Source: an uncultured Tannerella sp. (lineage in GTDB: Bacteria > Bacteroidota > Bacteroidia > Bacteroidales > Tannerellaceae). Taken from it: a stretch of 9,387 bases of DNA. Position 1 is the stretch's first letter. Each line of letters starts with the position of its first letter. Under the pieces are notes generated by a model, which worked only from the letters and a program-made list of their open reading frames with translations, searched no databases and was not told the DNA's origin. Shown here piece by piece: positions 1 to 6,099 of the stretch. The stretch is taken from positions 1-9,387 of the forward strand of contig CALHPT010000325.1 in the NCBI GenBank assembly GCA_938036405.1, read 5' to 3'. The position numbers were made by a program, and so were the translations under genes.

Positions 1-1
1 C

Positions 2-370
2 GATCTGCCGATCCGTACGAACCAGTTGCCACGCAACGCACAACAGTTCCTGACCCAGTATTTCCGCGGTGTAGAGGTTTCGTATGCCAAGCAAGACGAT
101 GAAGGCTTCGACAAGAGCTATGAGGTCGTGTTTGTTGATGGGAATAAGGTAGAATTTCGGAGGGATGGCGAGTGGAAGGAGGTCGACTGCCGTTACGGAC
201 GAGTTCCCGACGCTATCGTGCCCCGCGCCATCCTCGACTTTGTGCGCCAGCATTATGCCGGCCAGTATATTCGTAAGATCGAGCGCGATCGCCACGGCTA
301 CGAAGTCAAGCTCACCAGCGGGTTAGAGCTTAAGTTCGACCGTAACGGTCGCTTCCGCAAGATCGATTGA
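2..370 (+). CDS. PepSY-like (DUF2874) periplasmic protein, 5' partial
   Basis: The frame is open from the first full codon of the window (position 2, reading DLPIRTNQLPRNAQQF) to TGA at 368-370. The gene therefore starts upstream, and the TTG at 26 is not a credible start. About 122 residues are visible. Two similar halves each have a helix followed by a beta hairpin: LPRNAQQFLTQYF...YEVVFVDGNKVEF, then IVPRAILDFVRQHY...YEVKLTSGLELKF, ending GRFRKID. This duplicated 'helix, YEV, G.x.(V/L)EF' pattern matches the Bacteroidetes PepSY-like/beta-lactamase-inhibitor-like family (PF11396). Those proteins are small, exported and of unknown binding partner; the signal peptide would lie in the missing 5' end. 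No catalytic residues are expected. A strong terminator follows 74 bp downstream, so it ends its transcription unit. The family call is by recognition of the repeat pattern; the function is unknown. Confidence 0.85.
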   Translation, partial: DLPIRTNQLPRNAQQFLTQYFRGVEVSYAKQDDEGFDKSYEVVFVDGNKVEFRRDGEWKEVDCRYGRVPDAIVPRAILDFVRQHYAGQYIRKIERDRHGYEVKLTSGLELKFDRNGRFRKID

Positions 371-443
371 GACACTATGTCTATGTGATGGAGCTCCCTT
401 TTACCCCCTGATAAAGGGAACGCCTGATACTTTTTAATACGCT

Positions 444-493
444 AAAGACCTCTCCCGAACCTGCATGACAGGTCAGGGGGGAGGTCTTTTTTT
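444..493 (+). terminator. Intrinsic terminator with nested hairpin
   Basis: Arms AAAGACCTCTCCC (444-456) and the complementary segment ending GAGGTCTTT (to 489) form a 13-bp stem with one G-U pair. The large loop carries a second hairpin, ACCTG-CATGA-CAGGT (459-473). A run of seven T (487-493) follows directly, so it terminates rightward transcription from the PepSY-like gene. Read leftward, only TTT follows the stem, so it is at best a weak terminator for the convergent OMP gene, whose stop is at 531. Confidence 0.85.
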
Positions 494-530
494 GCGTTCG
501 GGCATAGCCTAATTGTAGTCCGCAGGGGGA

Positions 531-2855
531 TCATTCGGAGGTTCCGAAGCGCGAGGTGTCGAGGGTGGGGGCTTTCGTGGGCTTATATCCCCGCAAACGA
601 TAGATGAAGGAGAGCGTCAGGGCGCGTGTGTCGGGCACGACATACATGCGGAGCTGTTGCTTGGCGTAGTCCGTATGCAAGCGGGGCGACCAGGTGGCAA
701 AAACGTCGTCGGCCTTGAGTTGCAAGTCTGCGGCGCCCCGTGCGACGGTCCATTTCAGACCCGTATCGATGCGCCAGAGGCCGTTGATGTCGGCTATACC
801 CTGCATGCTCGGTGTGATGGCCGATGCGTTTAGCTCAAGAGTGAGGGAGCGGCCGAGATGGATGGTGTTGTCGAGGCGAGCATAGAGGATCATGCGGCGA
901 CGGTCGAACGTGAGGTCGTGAAAATGACTATGCCGGACGCGGTCGGTGAATGTGTTGAGGGTAAGACGGGTGTTCACGTTGGGAAAGGGACGTATGGGGG
1001 CAGAAAAACTGATCCCCATGGTACGCTTGTAGTCAAAGTTTGTGCTTTGATAGATCAGCGCGGGGCTGCTGGAGCTCTGATAGGGGAGTTGCACGGAATA
1101 ACCGGGCATACGGGTGGCGTAGAGCGTGAAAATGAACTTTCCGCTGATGATGTAGCTCAGGCGACTGGCGTAAGAGCGATAGGGGCGGAGGAGCGGATTG
1201 CCGTGAACCTCAGCGTAGGCGTTGAGGAAGGTTCTCCCGCCGTGACTCTCCCAGTAAGCGGGATATACCTTGTCTGACGTGAGGGAGGCTTGCAGGATTT
1301 GACCCGGGGACAAGGCCCACGTGAGACTAAATTCGGGGAAGAGGGTACGGTCGTGCGTGTTGGCGAACCGATAATCCTCGCCGGTGAGGGACGCCGATAG
1401 GGAGAAGTTGGATGTGAGCGCGAACTCGGCGCCCAGATAGAGGCGGGCGGTGCGTTCGGTCAGGCGATTATTGATGTCGTTCATGTGGGGGCTGGCGATG
1501 TTGCCGTCGGAGGTATATCGCTGTGCGCTGTGGTCGGTTGCGTAGAGGTATTCGGCGCCATAATTCACTTTCAAGGCCTTGCCGATCGGGTGAGACTGGT
1601 CAGCAAATACGCGCAGGCGGTCGATTTGCTGAGCATTGCGGGTCGTCAAGTCGATCGAGGTATGATTGAGCATGTTTTCGTAGGCAAAATGTTGCTGCAG
1701 GCGCTCTTCGTACCGCGTGTATTCAGCGCCCAGCTTGAGGCCGAACCCTGTGCTGAGGTCGAGGAGGGCGTTATGGAGCTGCGTGGGTCGTTCGTTCGAA
1801 GTGTAACTACGGGAAAGGCCGAGTGTGCCCTCTCCGATCCGCTCGGAGCGACGTCCGGTGACGAGTCGGGCGGTATAGACCAGCCCGAGATGGCTTTGCT
1901 TGGAGAGCTGGAGGTCTGTTTCCATGCGAATGAGATGCGTCTGGGCGCGATGGGTCGTTCTGTCTTGCTGCGTGACGGCCTGATGGTGGTTGTGATAGAA
2001 ATGATCGGCGTCGATGTCGAGTCCGCCGCGGGTGTGGCTGGCTTCGGACGAAGCGTTGAGACGCAGCATCCAGCGCGGGGCGGTGCGGACGAGCGCCGCG
2101 CCGAGGGTATAGTTGGCGTAATGCCGCTGGGCATAGTCGGCATTGATCTGGCCCTGCCATCCGCCGTCTTTCCCGGCGGCGTCGCGGGTGACAAGGAGGA
2201 TGGCGGCTCCGCGAACGTGGTATTGTGGAGGGGCACTATACATCACCTCGGCCGAGCGGACGTCACGGGCAGGGATCCCACGGAGCACGGTCCGAAGTGC
2301 CTCGCCGGAGAGGGACGTCTTGCGCCCATCGATCAAAATAGCCAGGCTGGGGGCACCGGCCAGCGTAAGGGCATCGCCTTCTTCGCGCACGCCGGGGAGT
2401 AGCAGCAGCGCCTCATAGGCATTGGCGGCCACGCGACCCGCGATCAGGCGGGGCAGATCATAAATGATCCGTCCGCCGGATAGCCTCGCGATGGGGCGCT
2501 CCCCGCGGACGACGATTTCAGGCATCGCCTGTGCGCGCTCGGTCAGTCGGACCGCGATTTCGTTGGCTTGATCTCGGTGGACGGTCTGCTCGTGCGTTTC
2601 GTAAGCCACATGCTGCACGATGAGGCGGTACGTGTCGCGTTCGTTCGGGGTGGCATCGATGTAAAAGGCCCCGATGGAGTCCGTGATGGCAGAGGTTACA
2701 TAGATGGAGTCCGTCGTTTGGAGGATGATGGCGGCTTGCGCTACGGGTCGGCCATCACTGTCGGTGACGCGACCGCCAAGGCGCATTTGTGCATCGGCTC
2801 CGTGCGTGATCAGCAGCGCCGCAAAGAGGGTCAGGAGGGTAAAAATCGTTCTCAT
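531..2855 (-). CDS. Outer membrane beta-barrel protein with carboxypeptidase-regulatory-like and plug domains (TonB-receptor-like)
   Basis: The frame extends upstream to a TTG at 2894, but ATG at 2855 is preferred because it begins an ideal signal peptide (MRTIFTLLTLFAALLITHGA, cleavage near ADAQ). This gives 774 aa. In order: a carboxypeptidase-regulatory-like Ig fold at about 24-105 (GGRVTDSDGRPVAQAAI...); a linker MPEIVVRGERP resembling the 'EVVV' segment before a plug; a plug-like domain at about 128-225 (AYEALLLLPGV, LAILIDGRKTS, IPARDVRSAEV); and a long barrel of alternating aromatic/polar strands to the C-terminus, ending SFIYRLRGYK and DTSRFG. This order and ending fit the Bacteroidetes outer-membrane beta-barrel family (PF14905-type) related to TonB-dependent receptors. 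No SusD-like partner is adjacent, so a glycan SusCD role is not supported. The substrate is unknown. It is transcribed divergently from the histidine kinase gene, which suggests it may be a target of that system (inference). Confidence 0.85.
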   Translation of the reverse strand: MRTIFTLLTLFAALLITHGADAQMRLGGRVTDSDGRPVAQAAIILQTTDSIYVTSAITDSIGAFYIDATPNERDTYRLIVQHVAYETHEQTVHRDQANEIAVRLTERAQAMPEIVVRGERPIARLSGGRIIYDLPRLIAGRVAANAYEALLLLPGVREEGDALTLAGAPSLAILIDGRKTSLSGEALRTVLRGIPARDVRSAEVMYSAPPQYHVRGAAILLVTRDAAGKDGGWQGQINADYAQRHYANYTLGAALVRTAPRWMLRLNASSEASHTRGGLDIDADHFYHNHHQAVTQQDRTTHRAQTHLIRMETDLQLSKQSHLGLVYTARLVTGRRSERIGEGTLGLSRSYTSNERPTQLHNALLDLSTGFGLKLGAEYTRYEERLQQHFAYENMLNHTSIDLTTRNAQQIDRLRVFADQSHPIGKALKVNYGAEYLYATDHSAQRYTSDGNIASPHMNDINNRLTERTARLYLGAEFALTSNFSLSASLTGEDYRFANTHDRTLFPEFSLTWALSPGQILQASLTSDKVYPAYWESHGGRTFLNAYAEVHGNPLLRPYRSYASRLSYIISGKFIFTLYATRMPGYSVQLPYQSSSSPALIYQSTNFDYKRTMGISFSAPIRPFPNVNTRLTLNTFTDRVRHSHFHDLTFDRRRMILYARLDNTIHLGRSLTLELNASAITPSMQGIADINGLWRIDTGLKWTVARGAADLQLKADDVFATWSPRLHTDYAKQQLRMYVVPDTRALTLSFIYRLRGYKPTKAPTLDTSRFGTSE

Positions 2856-2891
2856 GATGAATCGTTTGATGGGTGTGAATCTTTTTCGCGG

Positions 2892-2899
2892 CAAAGGTG
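2892..2899 (-). promoter_or_regulatory. Candidate -7 element for the leftward OMP gene
   Basis: On the minus strand this reads CACCTTTG followed by C. It is one base from the Bacteroidetes -7 consensus TAnnTTTG and lies 36 bp upstream of the ATG at 2855. No convincing TTTG -33 element is visible at the usual spacing, so the promoter may be weak or activator-dependent. The phased CTTA motifs just upstream would fit activator dependence. This is motif matching only. Confidence 0.4.
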
Positions 2900-2920
2900 G
2901 GCGTGCTATTCGAGCTGGAT

Positions 2921-2959
2921 GCTTATCGCCGACTTACGAAGTCTTACTTAGTCTTATCG
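2921..2959. promoter_or_regulatory. Helically phased CTTA direct repeats, candidate response-regulator operator
   Basis: Four consecutive segments start GCTTATCGCC, GACTTACGAA, GTCTTACTTA and GTCTTATCGG. Their CTTA cores begin at 2922, 2933, 2943 and 2953, giving spacings of 11, 10 and 10 bp. AGTCTTA recurs exactly at 2940 and 2950. Tandem direct repeats on one helical face are how OmpR/PhoB-type winged-helix regulators typically bind. The block lies between the leftward -7 candidate (2892-2899) and the rightward one (2986-2993), so it could serve both. Binding by the regulator encoded at 4982-5722 is inferred. Confidence 0.45.
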
Positions 2960-2965
2960 GCCCCA

Positions 2966-2993
2966 GTTGCTGCGCCCGGGAGGCCTATTTTTG
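2966..2993 (+). promoter_or_regulatory. Candidate rightward promoter for the repeat leader and kinase operon
   Basis: TATTTTTG at 2986-2993 is a perfect match to the Bacteroidetes -7 element TAnnTTTG. A GTTG at 2966-2969 could act as a degenerate -33 element, although the 16-bp gap is shorter than usual. Transcription would start near 3000, read through the whole 41-bp repeat array and reach the kinase ATG at 3573, giving a leader of about 570 nt. A second, poorer candidate (TTCTTTTG, 3545-3552) lies just before the kinase and would bypass the array. Confidence 0.4.
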
Positions 2994-3029
2994 TCGGTGA
3001 GATGGCAGTCGGACGTGTTTCAAATGCTT

Positions 3030-3480
3030 CGGAGAACTTTTTGGCGTTTGCGGAACTTCCGCAAGCGTCACGAAGAACTTTTTGGCGTTTGCGGAACTTC
3101 CGCAAGCGTCTCGGAGAACTTTTTGGTGTTTGCGGAACTTCCGCAAGCGTCTCGAAGAGCTTTTTGGTGTTTGCGGAACTTCCGCAAGCGTCACGAAGAG
3201 CTTTTTGGCGTTTGCGGAACTTCCGCAAGCGTCTCGGAGAGCTTTTTGGCGTTTGCGGAACTTCCGCAAGCGTCTCGAAGAACTTTTTGGTGTTTGCGGG
3301 AATCCCGCAAGTGCCTCGAAAAACTTTTTGGTGTTTGCGGGAACCCCGCAAGTGCCTCGAAGAGCTTTTTGGCGTTTGCGGGAACCCCGCAAGTGCCTCG
3401 AAGAACTTTTTGGCGTTTGCGGGAATCCCGCAAGTGCCTCGAAAAACTTTTTGGCGTTTGCGGGAACCCCGCAAGCATTT
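3030..3480 (+). repeat. Tandem array of eleven 41-bp hairpin-containing units
   Basis: Units begin CGRAR at 3030, 3071, 3112, 3153, 3194, 3235, 3276, 3317, 3358, 3399 and 3440, with no length variation. Each has a purine run, C, TTTTTGG, and a dyad centred on unit position 27. Units 1-6 (type A) carry TTGCGGAACTTCCGCAA followed by GCGTC. Units 7-11 (type B) carry TTGCGGGAAYCCCGCAA, with GTGCC after units 7-10; unit 11 ends GCATTT. Read as plus-strand RNA, positions 14-26 pair with 28-40, counting G-U pairs, in nearly every unit. The period is not divisible by 3 and no frame contains stops, so long spurious open frames cross it on both strands; it is not judged coding. There are no unique spacers, so it is not CRISPR. 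AAATGCTT (3022-3029) and its complement AAGCATTT (3473-3480) bound the array. Possible roles are a structured mRNA leader, a multi-site protein target or a dispersed genomic satellite. Confidence 0.95.
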
Positions 3481-3495
3481 CCAAAGCTACTTTGG
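3481..3495. repeat. Short perfect inverted repeat at the right end of the array
   Basis: CCAAAG-CTA-CTTTGG is a perfect 6-bp inverted repeat with a 3-nt centre, starting at the first base after the last 41-bp unit. Its right arm resembles the unit's own TTTTTGG segment, so it may derive from a decayed unit. From here to the kinase start (3496-3572) nothing else clear is seen except GATAAG at 3530-3535, which is the complement of the CTTATC in two of the phased operator motifs. Confidence 0.5.
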
Positions 3496-3572
3496 CCGTT
3501 ACCACATGCTATCAATGACATTCTCTACGGATAAGGGGATCTCATTCTTTTGTCGAACTCACATTATCTACG

Positions 3573-4985
3573 ATGGACATCCGAAAATTCAAACGCGCCG
3601 TGACCGCCATCCTCTTGGGCATTACTGCGCTCTTCGTCTTCAACCTTTTTTATCTCAAGGGACTCGCTGATGCGCTGCACGACGAGGCCGCACACGTCGT
3701 GATGGCTTGTATCGAGAGCGCCGATAGCAAGGAGCTACAACTGCGTCTGCAAAAACGCCGCGCCGATCCGAGCGTGAAGCACAGTGCGATCCTGATCGAA
3801 AAGAAAAAAGACAACGACTCCATCGTGACGATGCGTAATGCTTCGATCGGAGAGAAGCGTACCACGGTGGTGACGGTCGTTCCTGCGGAATCGCCCTACA
3901 TCGAGCTTGAGCAACTGGCTCGCGAGGTGCGCACGTCTATCCATCAACAGTTGGACGCTTCGTATCCCGTCGATCTTCAGGCCTTGGATAGCTTGATAGA
4001 CGCCGAACTCCGCGTCCGCGGCATGGCGCTCCGTGTGTTTCGTACTGAAATCGTGGACGAACGGACCGGACACGTCTTGCAAGCCTCCTTTCCGCACAGC
4101 ATGAAGCGCCCGACCTTCAAGCATGTGGCGGTTTACTCGTTCAATCCGGAGCGGCACTACGTGTACCGTGTCTTTCTCCCATCTCTTACGGGCGTCATCG
4201 TTCGCCAGATGGCTGGGATCCTGTTTTCGACCCTGCTCCTTATGGTCTTGCTGGCGCTGTCTTTTCGTTTCCTGATTCGCACCGTGATGCAGCAGCGCAC
4301 ACTCGAGGAGATGAAGGATGACTTGACGAATAATATGACGCACGAGCTGAAGACGCCCATTGCAGCCGCGTATTCCGCCGTCGACGCGCTCCTGAACTAT
4401 CGCCAAGGGGAGGATCCCTCCAAACGTGCGCAGTATTTGCAGCTGTGCCTCGATCAACTCTCCCATTTGAGCGGATTGGTGGAGCAAATTCTGGATATGA
4501 GCCTCGAAAGACGGCGTAAGCAGGAACTGCACCGCGAGCCTGTCTCCATCCGCGCGCTATTTGAACGGCTGACCCGGCTGTACAGCCTCCGTGCCGGCCG
4601 TCCCGTGCACTTCCTGACGGAGGTCGCGCCTCCCGACCTGACTCTCCAGGCCGATCCCGAGCTGCTGAGCCAAGCGGTTGGCAATTTGATAGACAACGCC
4701 ATCAAGTATTCCTCAGGCGAGCCGGAAATCACCCTCTGGGCCGGGTGTGAGGGTGCTTTTTACATGGTCACGGTGAGCGATCGCGGCTGTGGCATCCCTT
4801 CGGCCTCGGTCGGTCGGATCTTCGATAAGTTCTATCGTGTTCCCGCCGGTGATCGCCACGATGTGAAGGGCTACGGACTCGGTCTTTACCACGTCCGACA
4901 GATCGTTGAGCGCCATGGAGGACGAATTACCGTGTCGCCTCGACCTCGTGGCGGCTCAATCTTCAAAATACAGATTCCGAAATGA
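3573..4985 (+). CDS. Sensor histidine kinase, two-component system
   Basis: The protein is 470 aa. ATG at 3573 places a transmembrane helix right at the N-terminus (about 10-30, AVTAILLGITALFVFNLFYL). An extracytoplasmic region of about 175 residues follows, then a second helix at about 213-237. The HisKA domain has the phosphoacceptor in MTHELKTP (H257). The ATPase domain has the N box GNLIDNAIKYS (N371, N375), G1 box DRGCGIP (403-409), F box FDKFYRV (417-423) and G2 box GYGLGLYHV (433-441). All catalytic motifs are intact, so it should autophosphorylate and pass phosphate to the regulator encoded immediately downstream. The sensor region (about 32-210) is not recognised as PAS, Cache or HAMP; there is no obvious HAMP between the second helix and HisKA. 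The input signal is unknown. The kinase-first order and ATGA overlap indicate one operon with translational coupling. It lies downstream of the 41-bp repeat array and divergent from an OMP gene. Confidence 0.95.
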   Translation: MDIRKFKRAVTAILLGITALFVFNLFYLKGLADALHDEAAHVVMACIESADSKELQLRLQKRRADPSVKHSAILIEKKKDNDSIVTMRNASIGEKRTTVVTVVPAESPYIELEQLAREVRTSIHQQLDASYPVDLQALDSLIDAELRVRGMALRVFRTEIVDERTGHVLQASFPHSMKRPTFKHVAVYSFNPERHYVYRVFLPSLTGVIVRQMAGILFSTLLLMVLLALSFRFLIRTVMQQRTLEEMKDDLTNNMTHELKTPIAAAYSAVDALLNYRQGEDPSKRAQYLQLCLDQLSHLSGLVEQILDMSLERRRKQELHREPVSIRALFERLTRLYSLRAGRPVHFLTEVAPPDLTLQADPELLSQAVGNLIDNAIKYSSGEPEITLWAGCEGAFYMVTVSDRGCGIPSASVGRIFDKFYRVPAGDRHDVKGYGLGLYHVRQIVERHGGRITVSPRPRGGSIFKIQIPK

Positions 4986-5722
4986 CTTATACATCCTATC
5001 AGACAATGGAAAATCAAAGTAATCCCAGCATTTTATTGGTCGAAGACGACCCCGCGCTGGCATTGATCATCAAGGACACACTGGAAGGCGAAGGATTTCA
5101 GGTCACACACACCGCCGACGGGTTGTATGGTCTGGATGGCTTCGTGCGTTGTAGGCCTGACCTTGTTGTGGCCGACATTATGATGCCCGGAATGGACGGC
5201 TTCGAGATGGTCCGTCGCATGCGCCGCGTCGACACCACCACGCCGATCCTGTTCCTTACCGCGCGCTCGTCATTGAACGATCTGGTCAAGGGGTTTGGCC
5301 TCGGCGCCAACGATTATCTGAAGAAGCCCTTCAAGATGCTCGAACTCATCGTGCGGATTAGGGCCTTGCTCGGTCGTCCGACACCTACCGAGCGCGTTTT
5401 GCCGACCGACACCGAGCCGCCGGTCCTCCATTTCGGCCGCTACACCTTCCAGACCGCCGCGCAACGTCTGATTGACGCCGACGGAGTGGCCCAGGAACTG
5501 TCGTACATGGAAAGCGAGCTGTTACGTAGGCTTATCATTGGCCGTGAAACCGTCGTCGAGTTCCGCACGCTCCTTCTCGACCTCTGGCACGATGACAGTC
5601 CCTACAACCGCAATAGCCTACACGTCTTCATCCATAAGCTCCGCCGCCGCCTCTCCGCCGACCCCCATATCCGCATCCTCAACATCCGCAGCTTAGGCTA
5701 TAAGCTCGTCGTCGAAGGGTAG
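4982..5722 (+). CDS. OmpR-family response regulator (receiver plus winged helix)
   Basis: The protein is 246 aa. The ATG at 4982 overlaps the kinase stop as ATGA, favouring this start; a second in-frame ATG at 5006 (MENQSNPS) would also give a complete protein. The receiver domain (about 16-130) has the acidic pair in LLVEDDP (E21-D23), the phosphoacceptor D65 in VVADIMMPG, T93 in FLTAR and K115 in LKKPF, all expected of a functional regulator. The C-terminal domain (about 146-246) has the winged-helix pattern with ELSYMESELL, a recognition-helix region RNSLHVFIHKLRRRL and the wing ending IRSLGYKLV. It should bind DNA as a phosphorylated dimer at tandem direct repeats. The phased CTTA motifs at 2921-2959 are the local candidate. 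It resembles Bacteroidetes RprY-type regulators in general form, but no symbol is assigned. The next gene is convergent, 62 bp away. Confidence 0.95.
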   Translation: MTYTSYQTMENQSNPSILLVEDDPALALIIKDTLEGEGFQVTHTADGLYGLDGFVRCRPDLVVADIMMPGMDGFEMVRRMRRVDTTTPILFLTARSSLNDLVKGFGLGANDYLKKPFKMLELIVRIRALLGRPTPTERVLPTDTEPPVLHFGRYTFQTAAQRLIDADGVAQELSYMESELLRRLIIGRETVVEFRTLLLDLWHDDSPYNRNSLHVFIHKLRRRLSADPHIRILNIRSLGYKLVVEG

Positions 5723-5784
5723 TGCGTTGACGAACCCGCCCTTATGTGCCCGGCTAAACTTCGCCGGCATCGGCAGACGGTCAA

Positions 5785-6048
5785 TTACGGATTGTAGAGA
5801 TTGCGGTCGTAGAAGTCCATGATTTCGATCTCCATGCGGTAAGCGCGGGCTGCGGGGCCGTCGGGGCGGATGGCCGCGGAAGCCAGATAGTCGTTGATGG
5901 CCTCGCGGATACGTCCCGCCTTGCGGTGAGCACGTCCGCGGAGGTAAAGCGCCTCGTCACTGTCGGGGTGAGTGGCCAAGTAGTCGTTAAGAAGCTCGAT
6001 CGCGTCGGTTATGCGACCTTCGTCAATCCATTGTCTGATTTGATTCAT
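5785..6048 (-). CDS. Small two-repeat TPR protein
   Basis: The protein is 87 aa from ATG at 6048. Residues about 1-33 and 34-67 form two tetratricopeptide-like helix pairs (IDEGRITDAIELLNDYLATH, then ALYLRGRAHRKAGRIREAI), with the usual small residues (G, A) and P at helix ends (THPDSDEA, IRPDGPAA). A capping helix IEIMDFYDRNLYNP closes the protein. There is no signal peptide, so it is probably cytoplasmic and mediates protein contacts. The same compact layout with a Phe-Tyr...Tyr-Asn-Pro ending occurs in small TPR proteins of other Bacteroidales, from memory. It begins 51 bp after the stop of the OMP gene on the same strand, so co-transcription is likely. The partner is unknown. Confidence 0.85.
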   Translation of the reverse strand: MNQIRQWIDEGRITDAIELLNDYLATHPDSDEALYLRGRAHRKAGRIREAINDYLASAAIRPDGPAARAYRMEIEIMDFYDRNLYNP

Positions 6049-6099
6049 GTGATAGGTGTGTATGATGAGAAAATACGGGTACGGCGGATGGCGGTGGGC

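Noticed and set aside
1485..2402. Long plus-strand open frame of 305 codons
   Set aside because: It lies antisense to the well-supported OMP gene (531-2855), has no recognisable domain, and is of a kind expected opposite GC-rich coding sequence.
531..2855. SusC of a glycan utilisation (SusCD) locus
   Set aside because: No SusD-like lipoprotein or glycoside hydrolase is adjacent, and the domain order and C-terminus fit the smaller OMP beta-barrel family better.
3030..3480. CRISPR array
   Set aside because: The whole 41-bp unit is repeated with only scattered base changes. There are no unique spacers and no cas genes.
2897..3670. Repeat-containing protein genes (up to 257 codons, both strands)
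   Set aside because: Open frames exist in all six frames simply because the 41-bp unit lacks stops. The variation pattern fits RNA pairing, and none has a credible start or neighbour context.
3735..4532. Minus-strand open frame of 265 codons
   Set aside because: It is antisense to the histidine kinase, which has all its catalytic motifs, and it has no recognisable domain.
5750..5767. Terminator between the response regulator and the TPR gene
   Set aside because: CCGGC-(8 nt)-GCCGG is only 5 bp and has no T run on either side. No good terminator is visible in this 62-bp convergent gap.
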